From contig NZ_BPMK01000002.1 in NCBI RefSeq assembly GCF_019656455.1, positions 186,001 through 250,000 of the forward strand: 64,000 nucleotides of DNA, given 5' to 3'. Under the pieces are notes generated by a model. It was given only the letters and a program-made list of their open reading frames with translations, had not been told where the DNA came from and did not search any database. Below, piece by piece: positions 11,285-23,064 of the stretch; within the stretch, counting starts at the first letter, position 1; every line of letters starts with the position of its first letter. Origin of the DNA: Noviherbaspirillum aridicola (GTDB taxonomy: Bacteria; Pseudomonadota; Gammaproteobacteria; Burkholderiales; Burkholderiaceae_D). The position numbers and the translations under genes were made by a program.

Positions 11285-12505
11285 CTAGGCGGTCGTCACC
11301 GGGCGAACGCGCGAGGCCGCTTCCCGCGCCCGCGACCGGGCCGTTTCCACATCCTCCGCGGTGGCGAGGGCGACACCCATGCGGCGGCGCGCGAAGGATT
11401 CCGGCTTGCCGAACAGGCGGATATCGGCGCCGGGCACCGCCAGCGCATCGGCCACGCCCTCGAACGCGATCGCACGCGCTTCATGGCGCCCGTAGATGAC
11501 GGCCGAGGCCGCCGGCGACTGCAGCGATGCATCCACCGGCAGTCCGAGGATGGCCTTCGCATGCAGCTCGAACTCGCTCTGGCGCTGGCTCGCCATGGTG
11601 ACCATGCCGGTGTCGTGCGGGCGCGGGCTGACTTCCGAGAACCAGACCATGTCGCCCCTGACGAACAGCTCGACGCCGAAGATGCCGCGGCCGCCGAGCT
11701 CGTCGGTGACCTGCCTGGCGATCGCGCGCGATCTCTCCAGCGCGGCGGCCGACATCGGATGCGGCTGCCAGGACTCGACATAGTCTCCGCTGACCTGCAG
11801 GTGGCCGATGGGTTCGCAGAAATGGGTGACGGGCTGGCCCTGCGCGTCGAGCGCGCGCACGGTGAGCTGGGTGATTTCATAATCGAAGTCGATGAAGCCT
11901 TCCACGATCACCCGACCGGCGTCGACGCGACCGCCGCTGGCCGCATGAAGCCAGGCCTGCTCGATCTCGTCCGGTCCGTCGATCTTCGACTGGCCCTTGC
12001 CCGAGGAGGACATCACCGGTTTGATCACGCAGGGGAAACCCACCTCGGCGCAGGCCTGGCGAAGCTGTTCGAGGCTGTCGGCGAAACGGTAGGGCGAGGT
12101 GGGCAGGCCGAGTTCTTCCGCCGCCAGCCGGCGGATGCCTTCGCGGTTCATCGTCAGCCAGGCCGCGCGGGCGGTGGGAATGACGGTGACCGCGCCGCGT
12201 TCTTCCAGCGCCATCAGCGCGGGGGTGGCGATCGCCTCGATTTCGGGCACGACGAGGTGAGGCGCTTCGGCCTCGATCAGCGCGGTCAGCGCCTGCGGAT
12301 CGGTCATGTCGATCACATGGCAGCGATGCGCCACCTGGTGTCCGGGCGCGTCGGGATAGCGGTCCACCGCGATGACCTCGACGCCGAGGCGCTGCAGCGC
12401 GATGATGACTTCCTTGCCGAGTTCGCCGCTGCCCAGCAGCATGACCTTGACGGCGGAGGGAGAAAGCGGGGTGCCTAGCCGGGCCAGGCGGGCGGGAGTC
12501 TTCAT
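11285..12505 (-). CDS. purT: Formate-dependent phosphoribosylglycinamide formyltransferase
   Basis: An ATP-grasp enzyme of 406 residues that makes formyl-GAR from GAR, formate and ATP in purine synthesis, independent of tetrahydrofolate. Its motifs include [22 protein letters not shown] at about 20-41, the ATP-grasp lysine region [17 protein letters not shown], and the metal-binding segment [29 protein letters not shown]. The end converges on the MerR-TPR gene with a 9-bp gap. Confidence 0.96.
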   Translation of the reverse strand: MKTPARLARLGTPLSPSAVKVMLLGSGELGKEVIIALQRLGVEVIAVDRYPDAPGHQVAHRCHVIDMTDPQALTALIEAEAPHLVVPEIEAIATPALMALEERGAVTVIPTARAAWLTMNREGIRRLAAEELGLPTSPYRFADSLEQLRQACAEVGFPCVIKPVMSSSGKGQSKIDGPDEIEQAWLHAASGGRVDAGRVIVEGFIDFDYEITQLTVRALDAQGQPVTHFCEPIGHLQVSGDYVESWQPHPMSAAALERSRAIARQVTDELGGRGIFGVELFVRGDMVWFSEVSPRPHDTGMVTMASQRQSEFELHAKAILGLPVDASLQSPAASAVIYGRHEARAIAFEGVADALAVPGADIRLFGKPESFARRRMGVALATAEDVETARSRAREAASRVRPVTTA

Positions 12506-12572
12506 GTGCGCGCTTCGAGAATGTGGACGAGGCGCTACGATAGCAAAAACGCGGCGGGCACGCGCCGGCCGC

Positions 12573-15554
12573 TCAGTGCAGGTCCTTGTTGCCGCCGCCC
12601 ATGGCGATCAGGTCGATCTGCGCGGCGGCATAGACCGGGTCGCCCAGAGTGCGCACGAAGCGCGCCAGGTGCTCGTCCTGGATGAAGGCGGCGGCCGAGG
12701 GCGAGGTCAGGATCTTTTCCGGTTGCTGCGGCCGGGCGATCGCGAAGCCCTGCACATGGTCGACGCCGATCTCGGCCAGCGTCTCCACCGTCGCCGCATC
12801 CTCGGCCCACTCGGCGATGGTCTGCATGCCGAGGCTGCGGGCGAGGCTGACGATGGCTTCGACGATGGCGACGTTGGCCGGGTGGGAATTCATGTTGACC
12901 ACGAAGCTGCCGTCGATCTTGAGCACGTCGGCCGGCAATTCCTTCAGATAGGCGAACGAGGTATAGCCGGCGCCGAAGTCGTCCAGCGCCACACGCACGC
13001 CGTAGCTGCGCACCTTGTCGATGAAGCGGCGCGTGTTGCCGCGGTCGTGCAGGGCCACGCTTTCGGTGATTTCGACGCAGAGACGGCCGGCCGCGCGCGG
13101 GTTGGCTTCCAGCAGGCGGATGGTGTCCTGCACGAAGCGTTCGTCGTTGAGCGACGCGCCGCTCAGGTTCATGCAGACGAACTCGGTGCGCCGCAGGCGG
13201 GCGAAGTTGGCGTCTATCCATTCCAGCGTGGTGGTCAGCACCCAGCGGTCGATGACGCTGGTGCGTCCGCTGTTCTCGGCGGCGCCGACCACGCGGCCGG
13301 CCGGGATGATGCTGCCGTCCTCGTCGCGCATGCGCAGCAGGACTTCGAAATTGAGCGAGCCGAGCGGCGCCTTGAGCGACATGATCGGCTGCATGTCGAG
13401 ATACAGGCCCTGCGGGCCGGCGGGCGCGGACAGCCGCTCGACGATGTGGAATTCCGCCTCGTGGTCGTGGAAAACCGATGCCGACTTGTCGTACACCACC
13501 AGTCCCTGCACATTGCCCTTCTTCGCGGCGCGGCAGGCCCGGTCGGCGGTGGCGATCATGTCCTTGACCGACATGTCGCCGCCGATTTCGATCAGGCCGA
13601 TGGAAGCCCTGACCTGGAAGGCCTTGTCGCCCAGCTTGTAGGGCACGTTGCCGATGCTGGCGATGATGCCGCGGCAGGTCCAGGCGGCGAGTTCGATCGG
13701 CGTGTCGGGAAAAACGATCAGGAATTCGTCGCCGCCGACGCGGCCGATCTGCTGCGAGCCGGTCAGCATGTTGGTGACGCGACCGCAGATCTGCTTGAGC
13801 ACCTCGTCGCCGGCGGCGTGGCCGTACAGGCCGTTGATCAGCTTGAAGCGGTCGAGGTCGAGATAGGCCAGGGCGACCGGCTTGCCGTCGGCGAGCTGTC
13901 TGAGCGCCGCATCCAGCATGGCTTCGACGCCGCGCCGGTTGTAGACCTTGGTCAGCGGATCGTTGTTGGCGAGGAATTGCAGCTCCTGCAAGGCCTTGTA
14001 CTTGTCGGTGATGTCCTGCAGCGAGCCCTCGATCTTGTTGCGCGCGAGCGTGGCGCGCACCAGGAAACGCTTGTGCTGGCCGTCCGGTCCCGGGGTGAGG
14101 CTTTCGACCTCGATCTCGGCTTCGCTGTCTTGGTGCACCGCATTGAGCAGGCGGCTGAAGCTGTCGCCGTCGAGGTACTGGCCCCAGGCGTTGCGGCCCG
14201 GCTCCAGCACATCCGGGCCGAGCTTTTCGTGCAGGGCGGGGTTGGCGCTCATGAACTGCCCGCTCATGTCCAGGGTGAAGAGGCCGATCGGCATCGCCTC
14301 GTAGGTGTGTTCCAGCTCGGCCTGCGCCTGGACACGGTGTTCATGTTCCTGGCGCATCTGCTCGGCCATCGCGAGCGAGGCCAGCAGGGCGGCGCCGAGG
14401 GCGGCCGTCACATGGTTGAAGGCGCCGGTGAGTTCGCGCAGGCCGAAGGCGGCGGAGAGCACCTCCGACAGGCTCGCCAGCACGGTGATGGTGAGGGAGG
14501 CGCTGTACAGCACGGCGACGACGGAGCGCGCGTGCACCAGCAGGCGCAGCAGCATGCCGACGACGATGACCACGTTGACGCCGGTGGCCACCCACAGGAA
14601 GGGCAGGAAGGTCTTGTACGAGAGCGTGGCCGACAGCAGCAGCAAGGGGAAGCAGGTCCATTGCAGCGCCCGCAGCACGGTGCCCATGCCCGCCCTGATA
14701 AGGTCGTCCCTGAACATCGCGGCGAACAGCGTGATGGTCAGCACGCAGTAGGTGGCGACGGTGAGCAGGCGGCTGCGCAGCAGCCACTCGTGGGGCACGG
14801 TCTGACCCAGCCATTGCATGTCCCATCCCGCCGACAGCGCGCCCACGCGCAGGCTGACCAGCAGCCAGGCGGCGAACAGCAGGTAGCGGCTCTGGCGCAC
14901 GATCAGCGCCGTCACCAGCATGAACAGCGCGAGGATGATCATGCCGCCGTCGAGCAGGCCGGACTTGCGATGGAAATTGTCGGTGGATGCCTGCAGCGCG
15001 GCCGGTTCCCAGCTGTTGACGGTCAGCCGTGCCGGGCCGACGAAGTTTGCCTGGCACAGGTACCAGGCATCCAGGCTGGTGGGCCCGACCTTGAGGGCGA
15101 AACCCGCCTTGACGAGGCTCATCTCGCCATAGGCGCCGTCGCGGTCGGCGCCGCCGGCGGGGAGCAGGTTCTCGTCCCAGCAGCGCACGGCAAGGGCGTG
15201 GCGTGACGGGAATTCGACAACCGACGAGCTGCCGTGGGGTGCCGCCGGCACCGCGAAGCCGAACCAGAAAGGCGCTTCGGAGCGATTGGTGTCGAGGTGT
15301 TGAACGCTGTGCTCGCCGAGTGCCGCCATCGCCTCGGCCGCGGTCAGGCGCGCCGCCTCGTCATGCACATAGCGGAAGGTCAGCTGCTCGGGCCGGCCGC
15401 TTTCATACTGGCCGTGCCAGACCGTCAGCGCGATGATGGAGAGGATGCCGATCAGCGCCGGCAGGCCATAGGTGGAAAAGAGATAGAGCCATGCATCCAG
15501 CCTATCCTGCACGCGCCCGGCCCAGCCGCGGGAGGATGTTGTGGAATTGTGCAT
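12573..15554 (-). CDS. Membrane 7TM-PAS-GGDEF-EAL cyclic di-GMP signalling protein
   Basis: A 993-residue protein: a membrane segment near 28-48, a periplasmic domain to about 205 and then seven transmembrane helices to about 400 (7TMR-DISM-like layout). A PAS-like domain follows at about 415-530 ([17 protein letters not shown]), then GGDEF with an intact [11 protein letters not shown] and an EAL domain. The EAL signature reads EVL, but the other catalytic elements are present: [29 protein letters not shown] and the QGF motif. Both synthesis and hydrolysis of c-di-GMP are possible; the net activity cannot be read from sequence. It is co-directional with the N-acyl amino acid synthase-like gene 111 bp upstream. 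Confidence 0.9.
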   Translation of the reverse strand: MHNSTTSSRGWAGRVQDRLDAWLYLFSTYGLPALIGILSIIALTVWHGQYESGRPEQLTFRYVHDEAARLTAAEAMAALGEHSVQHLDTNRSEAPFWFGFAVPAAPHGSSSVVEFPSRHALAVRCWDENLLPAGGADRDGAYGEMSLVKAGFALKVGPTSLDAWYLCQANFVGPARLTVNSWEPAALQASTDNFHRKSGLLDGGMIILALFMLVTALIVRQSRYLLFAAWLLVSLRVGALSAGWDMQWLGQTVPHEWLLRSRLLTVATYCVLTITLFAAMFRDDLIRAGMGTVLRALQWTCFPLLLLSATLSYKTFLPFLWVATGVNVVIVVGMLLRLLVHARSVVAVLYSASLTITVLASLSEVLSAAFGLRELTGAFNHVTAALGAALLASLAMAEQMRQEHEHRVQAQAELEHTYEAMPIGLFTLDMSGQFMSANPALHEKLGPDVLEPGRNAWGQYLDGDSFSRLLNAVHQDSEAEIEVESLTPGPDGQHKRFLVRATLARNKIEGSLQDITDKYKALQELQFLANNDPLTKVYNRRGVEAMLDAALRQLADGKPVALAYLDLDRFKLINGLYGHAAGDEVLKQICGRVTNMLTGSQQIGRVGGDEFLIVFPDTPIELAAWTCRGIIASIGNVPYKLGDKAFQVRASIGLIEIGGDMSVKDMIATADRACRAAKKGNVQGLVVYDKSASVFHDHEAEFHIVERLSAPAGPQGLYLDMQPIMSLKAPLGSLNFEVLLRMRDEDGSIIPAGRVVGAAENSGRTSVIDRWVLTTTLEWIDANFARLRRTEFVCMNLSGASLNDERFVQDTIRLLEANPRAAGRLCVEITESVALHDRGNTRRFIDKVRSYGVRVALDDFGAGYTSFAYLKELPADVLKIDGSFVVNMNSHPANVAIVEAIVSLARSLGMQTIAEWAEDAATVETLAEIGVDHVQGFAIARPQQPEKILTSPSAAAFIQDEHLARFVRTLGDPVYAAAQIDLIAMGGGNKDLH

Positions 15555-15665
15555 GCTCTTTACTCCGGAAGATATTACCGTTTGGAATTCCGTACCTTAA
15601 ACCCTAAACGCCAGCGACGGAAGGGCCTTGCGGCCCTGTTGCAAACTACGCAGTGTCCAGTATTA

Positions 15666-16430
15666 CTACTGATGGCGCGACATGGTGCTGGCGGTCCTGC
15701 CGCTCGCCCATGCGGGCTCGGCGAGCGTGGCCTGGCGGGTGGCGGCGATGCTGATGTCTTCGTGGCGGGTGCGGAAAACATAATCGTACAGGGGATGCCG
15801 TGCCTCGCGCCACATCGGTTCCGCCTGCGACACCTGCATCGCCATCACGCGGTGCGGCATACCGGCGGCATGACGCAGGGGGATGAAGCCCTGGCCGGGA
15901 TAGACATCCCTGAACATCAGCCGTTCGTACTGGCGGTCGATCGGCGAACGGCCGGCGATCACCATCCAGTCCACGCCCTGCGCGGCGCAGTAGAGGAAGT
16001 AAGCCTTGAACAGCGCGGTCTTGACCACCCGGCCGATGCGTTCTTCGGTCACGCCCAGGCGCACGGCCTCCGCCAGCGGCCTGCCCTGAAGCCAGTCGGG
16101 CAGTTCCAGCGAGCGCTCCAGCGCGAGCGGCCGGTAGCGGTTGGTTTCGATGCGCATGGTACCGAGCGGCGCGCCGTCCATCTTGGATTCGGCGAGCAGC
16201 ACGGCGACGCCGTCCTCGAAATCGGTGGGCTCCGGGCGGGCCAGGGTGGCGGCGAAGTCCGGCAGGTGGCGCGCATAGGCCGAGTGCCGGATCTGCACGG
16301 CTTTCCACAGATCGTCCTGGGTGCCGGCGACGCGGAGGGTAAAGGGCAGGCGTTCGTCGTTGAGCGCTTGTTCGCCGGTTCGGCTGGCGGCGTCAAGGTC
16401 GGCGTCGAGCAGGGCTTTGAGTTGCAGCAT
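15666..16430 (-). CDS. N-acyl amino acid synthase-like (FeeM-type) acyltransferase
   Basis: About 254 residues. The chosen ATG at 16430 follows AGGAAAG; an upstream ATG at 16442 is possible but lacks a good ribosome site. The protein has the GNAT/acyl-homoserine-lactone-synthase-like fold of FeeM relatives: an early IRHSAYARHLPDF segment, GVAVLLAESKMDGAPLGTMRIE as the core strand pair, and a conserved ERLMFRDVYPGQGFIPL. Such enzymes transfer acyl chains from acyl-ACP to amino acids; products can act as signals or surfactants. Family assignment is by recall of the motif pattern and the product is not predicted. It lies between a c-di-GMP protein and a chemoreceptor. Confidence 0.6.
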   Translation of the reverse strand: MLQLKALLDADLDAASRTGEQALNDERLPFTLRVAGTQDDLWKAVQIRHSAYARHLPDFAATLARPEPTDFEDGVAVLLAESKMDGAPLGTMRIETNRYRPLALERSLELPDWLQGRPLAEAVRLGVTEERIGRVVKTALFKAYFLYCAAQGVDWMVIAGRSPIDRQYERLMFRDVYPGQGFIPLRHAAGMPHRVMAMQVSQAEPMWREARHPLYDYVFRTRHEDISIAATRQATLAEPAWASGRTASTMSRHQ

Positions 16431-16570
16431 GTCTTTCCTCATCTGGAAGCTGGTCGAGCCCGGATCGGCTTATTTTCCGAACGTGGGGCGCTTAACCGGC
16501 GGCAATGCTCGCCGGAAAACCAAGTATTGCAGAAGAGAAATTGCTGACGCGACCTTTGTTTAGATTTGTT

Positions 16571-18178
16571 TCATAGTTCCTTTTTGATACCGTCATCCGA
16601 CGAAGGCTCCGGCAGGGCGGTCATTTGTGACTGAGGCGAGCCGGCGGCGTCGAGGCGGAACACGCTGACGATCTGCTCGAGATGTTCGGCCTGCTCCTGC
16701 AGGGAGGCGGCTGCGGCGGCGGCCTGCTCGACGAGGGCGGCGTTCTGCTGCGTCACGCTGTCCATTTCGCCGACGGCCTCGTTGACCTGCTCGATGCCGG
16801 CCGTCTGCTCATCGCTGGCGGCGGCGATTTCTCCCATGATGTCGGTCACATGGCGGATGCTGCCGACGATCTCCGTCATCGTCGCGCCGGTCTGATGCAC
16901 CAGCCGGGTTCCGCTTTCGACCTTGCCGACCGAGTCGCCGATCAGCGTGCTGATCTCCCGGGCGGCGGTCGCCGAGCGCTGGGCCAGGCTGCGGACTTCC
17001 GCCGCCACCACCGCGAAGCCGCGGCCCTGCTCGCCCGCACGCGCCGCTTCCACCGCCGCATTGAGCGCGAGGATGTTGGTCTGGAACGCGATGCTGTCGA
17101 TGACGCCGATGATGTCGGCGATTTTCTTCGAGGAGGCGTTGATGCCGTCCATCGTGGCCACGACCTGCGCCACCATATCGCCGCCCTTGCGCGCGACTTC
17201 GGACGCGGACATCGCGAGCTGGTTCGCCTGGCGCGCGTTGTCCGCGTTCTGACGCACGGTGGAGGTCAGTTCTTCCATCGAGGAGGCCGTCTTGTCCAGC
17301 GAGCCGGCCTGCAGTTCGGTGCGGGAGGACAGATCGGCATTGCCCTGGGCGATCTCGCCGGAGGCGGTGAAGATGGTGTCGGTGCCTTCGCGCACCCTGG
17401 ATACGATGCGCACCAGGCTGGCGTTCATGTCGGCCAGCGCCTGCTGCAGCCGGCCGATTTCATTGCCGGAGTCCACCGCGATCTTCTGCGTCAGGTCGCC
17501 GCCGGCAATGCCGAGCGCCACCTGGACGGCGCCCTCGAGCGGACGCGTCACCACCCGCCGGATGAAGGGATAGATCAGCAGCAGCACCGGAATGCAGGTG
17601 ACGATCGCGGCCAGGATGGATTTCATCCGCTGGTCGGCGACCCCGGCGTTGACCTTGTCGAGCGAGAGCTTCATGCTGACGACGCCCAGCACGGTGTTCT
17701 CCGGAACCTGGTGGCAGGCGATGCAATCCTTGCCAAGCGAATTGCGCAGCGCCAGCGCGGGGCGTACGGTGCGCAGGTATTCGCCGCTGGCGTCGCGCTC
17801 CACGCGGACCACTTCCTTGCCGCTGGCCAGCACCTGCTTTTCCAGCTCGTCGGGCGTGGCGTCCTTGGATGCGCCGGGTCCGAACAGCTTGCTGACGGCT
17901 TCGCCCCGCAGCACCCGCAGGTCGCGGATGGTGCCGAGCTGCTTGACCTGGTCGAGAAAGACATCGCGCTGCTGCACGGTGCCGGTCACCATCATGCCGG
18001 TCAGGCCGGCCATGGTCGCGTCGTGCATGCTGAGCGAGAAATCGCTGGCCTGCTCGATGGCGGCCTCCCTGTACACGTGTCCCTGCCAGGCGATGACGCC
18101 GGACCAGACGACAAGCAGCGCGACGCCGATGGTTGTCAGCAACTGGACCCAGATCTTCTTGTTTGCGGCGCGCACCAT
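16571..18178 (-). CDS. Methyl-accepting chemotaxis protein with periplasmic c-type haem motif
   Basis: A 535-residue receptor with a first membrane helix at about 11-31, a periplasmic domain to about 190, a second helix near 190-210, a HAMP domain ([19 protein letters not shown]) and a signalling hairpin with tip [21 protein letters not shown]. The periplasmic domain carries CIACH (in [12 protein letters not shown]), a CxxCH motif that would attach haem covalently in the periplasm. Similar haem-bearing chemoreceptors are thought to sense redox state, oxygen or NO. There is no C-terminal methyltransferase-tethering pentapeptide. An FNR-type box and TACACT element lie upstream with almost the same spacing as at the other receptor gene in this window. 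Confidence 0.92.
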   Translation of the reverse strand: MVRAANKKIWVQLLTTIGVALLVVWSGVIAWQGHVYREAAIEQASDFSLSMHDATMAGLTGMMVTGTVQQRDVFLDQVKQLGTIRDLRVLRGEAVSKLFGPGASKDATPDELEKQVLASGKEVVRVERDASGEYLRTVRPALALRNSLGKDCIACHQVPENTVLGVVSMKLSLDKVNAGVADQRMKSILAAIVTCIPVLLLIYPFIRRVVTRPLEGAVQVALGIAGGDLTQKIAVDSGNEIGRLQQALADMNASLVRIVSRVREGTDTIFTASGEIAQGNADLSSRTELQAGSLDKTASSMEELTSTVRQNADNARQANQLAMSASEVARKGGDMVAQVVATMDGINASSKKIADIIGVIDSIAFQTNILALNAAVEAARAGEQGRGFAVVAAEVRSLAQRSATAAREISTLIGDSVGKVESGTRLVHQTGATMTEIVGSIRHVTDIMGEIAAASDEQTAGIEQVNEAVGEMDSVTQQNAALVEQAAAAAASLQEQAEHLEQIVSVFRLDAAGSPQSQMTALPEPSSDDGIKKEL

Positions 18179-18236
18179 GTTTCCTTTCCTGTCGCTTGAC
18201 GTGGCTGTTCCCGCCGGTCGATTCCGGCGAGACCGC

Positions 18237-18279
18237 AGTGTAATGAGTATTCCCGTAAAGAAAGATTGATTAAAGTCAA
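18237..18279 (-). promoter_or_regulatory. FNR/Anr-type box and -10 element upstream of the haem chemoreceptor gene
   Basis: TTGAT-TAAA-GTCAA at 18266-18279 (palindromic, plus strand as written) matches TTGAT-N4-ATCAA at nine of ten positions. On the minus strand a TACACT hexamer occupies 18242-18237. The centre-to-centre distance is 33 bp, compared with 34 bp at the promoter near 4650-4695, where the same -10 hexamer is used. The receptor start is at 18178, about 95 bp from the box centre, again like the other gene (about 97 bp). Confidence 0.55.
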
Positions 18280-18370
18280 TTTTTCTCGGGTGGCCGGGGA
18301 TGGCTGCGTGGCTTTCCTGGAGAGGGAAGGAATGAGTGCGCCGGCGGGGCGGCCGGCGCGGGGGCGGATA

Positions 18371-18996
18371 TCAGACGTCGAAGAAAACCGTCTCCGCCTC
18401 GCCCTGGATGCGGATGTCGAAGCGGTAGACGACCGCGCCGTCGCGCTCGCTGCGCTCGGCGATCAGCGTCTTGCGCCGCACTTCCCACTCGATCAGATTG
18501 AGCACGGGGTCGGCGGCATTGGCGGCGGCTTCATCGCTGAAGTACATGCGGGTATTGAGGCCGATGTTGATGCCGCGGGCGACGATCCAGAAGTTGACAT
18601 GCGGCGCCATGACGCGGCCGCCGCGGCCTTCCACCGGCCCGGGCTTCACGGTTTCGAAGCGGTACAGGCCGGTCTCGAAATCGGAGCAGGCGCGGCCCCA
18701 GCCCTGGAAGGCGGAATCGAGCGGCTTGGGCTGGCGGTCGGCCGGGTGGTTGTAGCGGCCGTCGGCATTGGCCTGCCAGATCTCGACCAGCACGTCGCGC
18801 AGCGGCGTTCCGGAGCCGTCGATCACGCGGCCTTCGATGACGATGCGTTCGCCCCGGGTCTGCGGTCCGGCCAGCACGTTGCTGAAATTTTTCTCGAAGA
18901 TGTCGAAGCCCGCCGCATGCGGCGCCAGGCCGATGTGCACGTACGGCCCGGCGGTCTGCGACGCGGTTTCCCTGAGCGTGTTGAGCTGATTGAGCA

Positions 18997-18997
<1 letters not shown>
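18371..18997 (-). CDS. pcaG: Protocatechuate 3,4-dioxygenase alpha subunit
   Basis: 208 residues. It begins LNTLRETASQTAGPYVHIGLAP and contains the family core ERIVIEGRVIDGSGTPLRDVLVEIWQAN and PHVNFWIVARGINIGLNTRMYFSDE. The alpha subunit shares the fold of the beta subunit but does not carry the full iron-ligand set. With PcaH it cleaves protocatechuate between the hydroxyls (intradiol) to 3-carboxy-cis,cis-muconate. Its ATG overlaps the TAA of pcaH by one base (TAATG), so the two subunits are translationally coupled. Confidence 0.96.
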
Positions 18998-20748
<1,751 letters not shown>

Positions 20749-21576
20749 TCAGGGCAGCAGCACCGCCAGCTCCTGCGCGCCCTTGCGCAGCACCGGCAGG
20801 AAGTCTTCCCGCATCTGCCGGCTGTTGACGCGCGCCGCCTGCGCGCCCACGTTCAGCGCCGCCACCACCTTGCCGGAGGCGCCGCGCACCGGCACCGCGA
20901 TCGAGCGCAGGCCGACTTCCAGTTCTTCCTCCACCAGCGCGTAGCCGTCCTGCCGCACCTCGGCGAGGATTTCGCGCAGCCTCGCTTCAGACACCACCGT
21001 GCGATCGGTCATGGCCTTGAGTTCCACCCGCGCGAAGTAGGCGTCGAGGGCTTCCGGCGGCAGGTGCGCCAGCAGGTTGCGGCCGTTCGACGTGCAATAG
21101 GCGGGCAGGCGGCTGCCGGTATTGAGCGAGACCGACATCACCCGCGAGGTCGCCGAACGCGCGACGTACAGCACTTCATTCTCTTCCAGCATTGCCAGCG
21201 AGCAGGATTCGTTGAGCGTGCGGCTGATCTGGTTGAGGAAAGGCAGCGCGGACACGGTCAGCGGCGTCGACGACAGATAGGAATAGCCGAGCGTGAGCAC
21301 CTTGGGCTTGAGCGAGAAGTTGTTGCCGTCGGCGTCGGCGTAGCCGAGCTGCCGCAGGGTATGCAGGCAGCGGCGCACCGCCGCGCGCGGAATGCCGGTG
21401 CGATGGCTGATCTGGGCGATGGTCAGGCTGCGGCGCTGGTCGCTGAAGGCGCGGATCACCGCCAGTCCGCGCGCCAGCGAGGTCATGAAGTTGGGATCCG
21501 TGAGCGCATCGATTTCCTCCGCGATGCTCGGGCCGGCACCCTGCACGCGCGGCTTGCCGTTCCTGCTGTCGTCCAT
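20749..21576 (-). CDS. pcaR: IclR-family regulator of the 3-oxoadipate branch
   Basis: The start at 21576 (MDDSRNGKPRVQG) follows GGGAAGA at a good distance and gives 275 residues, normal for the family; the longer open frame would run into the operator region. The HTH is near residues 40-100 (LARGLAVIRAFSDQRRSLTIAQISHRTGIPRAAVRRCLHTL), followed by the IclR effector domain with DGYALVEEELEVGLRSIAVPV. It is divergent from pcaIJFBDC and a perfect palindrome of PcaR/PobR type lies between them. PcaR in pseudomonads is a 3-oxoadipate-responsive activator of pcaIJ and other pca genes. Confidence 0.88.
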   Translation of the reverse strand: MDDSRNGKPRVQGAGPSIAEEIDALTDPNFMTSLARGLAVIRAFSDQRRSLTIAQISHRTGIPRAAVRRCLHTLRQLGYADADGNNFSLKPKVLTLGYSYLSSTPLTVSALPFLNQISRTLNESCSLAMLEENEVLYVARSATSRVMSVSLNTGSRLPAYCTSNGRNLLAHLPPEALDAYFARVELKAMTDRTVVSEARLREILAEVRQDGYALVEEELEVGLRSIAVPVRGASGKVVAALNVGAQAARVNSRQMREDFLPVLRKGAQELAVLLP

Positions 21577-21632
21577 CGAAAGTCTTCCCTTGAATTCCTG
21601 TTCGGTAGCCGCACTGAATCCGCCGGCCCGCC

Positions 21633-21662
21633 TTGACGCTGAATTGCCAGAATAAATACACT
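21633..21662 (+). promoter_or_regulatory. Candidate sigma-70 promoter for pcaI
   Basis: TTGACG at 21633-21638 and TACACT at 21657-21662 are separated by 18 bp, a plausible -35/-10 pair for the pcaIJFBDC operon. If used, transcription would start near 21669 and the PcaR-type palindrome would lie just downstream of it, which would favour repression or roadblock. Activation by PcaR would instead need a start further right, so this assignment is tentative. Confidence 0.35.
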
Positions 21663-21684
21663 CGATTCGTTCATTTATCAAACA

Positions 21685-21705
21685 GTTGTTCGATTATCGA
21701 ACAAC
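21685..21705. promoter_or_regulatory. Perfect 21-bp palindrome, putative PcaR operator
   Basis: Arms GTTGTTCGA and TCGAACAAC flank a TTA spacer with no mismatch. The core GTTCGAT-x-ATCGAAC matches the inverted repeats bound by IclR-family regulators of aromatic catabolism (PcaR, PobR, PcaU). It lies between the divergent pcaR and pcaI genes, 28 bp before the pcaI start. Confidence 0.75.
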
Positions 21706-21733
21706 ACGGAGCAATCGCAGCGGGACCTTCCAC

Positions 21734-22405
21734 GTGATTAACAAGATCTGCGAGTCTTACGCGTCGGCGCTGGCCGACGTGCGCGATGGCGCGACGGTGA
21801 TGATCGGCGGCTTCGGCAATGCCGGCATGCCGGTGCAGCTGATCGACGCCCTGATCGACCAGGGCGCGCGCGACCTCACCATCGTCAACAACAATGCCGG
21901 CAACGGCGACACCGGCCTGGCGGCGCTGCTCAAGGCAAAGCGGGTGCGCAAGATCATCTGCTCGTTTCCGCGCCAGACCGACTCCTGGCACTTCGACGCG
22001 CTCTACCGCGCGGGCGAAATCGAGCTCGAACTCACGCCGCAGGGCAACCTGGCCGAGCGCATCCGCGCGGCCGGCGCCGGCATCGGCGGCTTCTTCACGC
22101 CGACCGGCTACGGCACCATGCTGGCCGAGGGCAAGGAAACCCGCCTGATCGACGGCCGGCACTATGTGCTCGAGTACCCGATCCACGCCGATTTCGCGCT
22201 GATCAAGGCATTGCGCGCCGACCGCTGGGGCAACCTGGTGTACCGCAAGACCGCGCGCAACTTCGGCCCCATCATGGCCATGGCCGCGCGCTGCACGATC
22301 GCGCAGGTCGATGAAGTGGTGGCGCTCGGGGAACTCGATCCGGAAGCCATCGTGACTCCCGGGATTTTCGTGCAGCGCGTGGTGCGCGAAGGAGGTCCGC
22401 AATGA
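21734..22405 (+). CDS. pcaI: 3-oxoadipate CoA-transferase alpha subunit
   Basis: A GTG at 21734 gives VINKICESYASALADV, which lines up with the usual N-terminus of the family; the upstream in-frame ATG would start inside the operator palindrome and add atypical residues. The 223-residue product has the glycine-rich CoA-transferase motif MIGGFGNAGMPVQLIDALI. With PcaJ it moves CoA from succinyl-CoA to 3-oxoadipate. It is the first gene of pcaIJFBDC and overlaps pcaJ by 4 bp. Confidence 0.94.
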   Translation: MINKICESYASALADVRDGATVMIGGFGNAGMPVQLIDALIDQGARDLTIVNNNAGNGDTGLAALLKAKRVRKIICSFPRQTDSWHFDALYRAGEIELELTPQGNLAERIRAAGAGIGGFFTPTGYGTMLAEGKETRLIDGRHYVLEYPIHADFALIKALRADRWGNLVYRKTARNFGPIMAMAARCTIAQVDEVVALGELDPEAIVTPGIFVQRVVREGGPQ

Positions 22406-23064
22406 AGCGCATGACACGCAACGACATGGCCGCGCGCCTGGCCCGGGACATTCCCGACGGCGCCATCGTCAATCTCGGCATCGGGCTGCCGACGCTGGTC
22501 GCCAACTTCCTGCCGGCCGACCGCGAGATCCTGCTGCATTCCGAGAACGGCGTGCTCGGCATGGGGCCGGCGCCGGCGCAGGGCGAGGAAGACCCGGACC
22601 TGATCAACGCGGGCAAGCAGCCGGTGACCCTGCTGCCGGGCGGCGCCTATTTCCACCATGCCGACTCCTTCGCCATGATGCGCGGCGGCCATCTCGACAT
22701 CTGCGTGCTCGGCGCCTTCCAGGTATCGGAAAAGGGCGACCTCGCCAACTGGCACACCGGCGCCCCCGATGCGATCCCCGCGGTCGGCGGCGCGATGGAT
22801 CTCGCCATCGGCGCCAGGCAGGTGTTCGTCATGATGGAACACCAGGCCAGGAGCGGCGAAAGCAAGATCGTTGCACAATGCAGCTATCCGCTCACCGGCG
22901 TCGGCTGCGTCAGCCGCATCTACACCGATCTCGCGGTGATCGATGTCACGGACGGCGGGCTGGTGGTGCGCGAAATGGTCGAAGGCCTGTCCTTCGAGGA
23001 ATTGCAGAAGATAACCGGCGTGCCGCTGCGACTGCAGCCGCCCTCAGACCAGGAGACAGCATGA
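22402..23064 (+). CDS. pcaJ: 3-oxoadipate CoA-transferase beta subunit
   Basis: 220 residues carrying the catalytic glutamate in HSENGVLGMGP (about residues 47-57), which forms the CoA-thioester intermediate. NLGIGLPTLVANF near the start and GGAMDLAIGARQVFVMMEH further on are family core segments. The start overlaps the pcaI stop (ATGA), and the stop overlaps the pcaF ATG, so expression is coupled on both sides. Confidence 0.95.
   Translation: MKRMTRNDMAARLARDIPDGAIVNLGIGLPTLVANFLPADREILLHSENGVLGMGPAPAQGEEDPDLINAGKQPVTLLPGGAYFHHADSFAMMRGGHLDICVLGAFQVSEKGDLANWHTGAPDAIPAVGGAMDLAIGARQVFVMMEHQARSGESKIVAQCSYPLTGVGCVSRIYTDLAVIDVTDGGLVVREMVEGLSFEELQKITGVPLRLQPPSDQETA

Noticed and set aside
13310-13380. 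EVL in place of EAL as proof of a dead phosphodiesterase.
   Set aside because: The other catalytic residues are all present and a Val at this site is tolerated in the family, so inactivity cannot be claimed.
12372-15206. A 944-codon plus-strand open frame opposite the GGDEF-EAL gene.
   Set aside because: It is the mirror of a gene with intact catalytic motifs and has no recognisable domain of its own.
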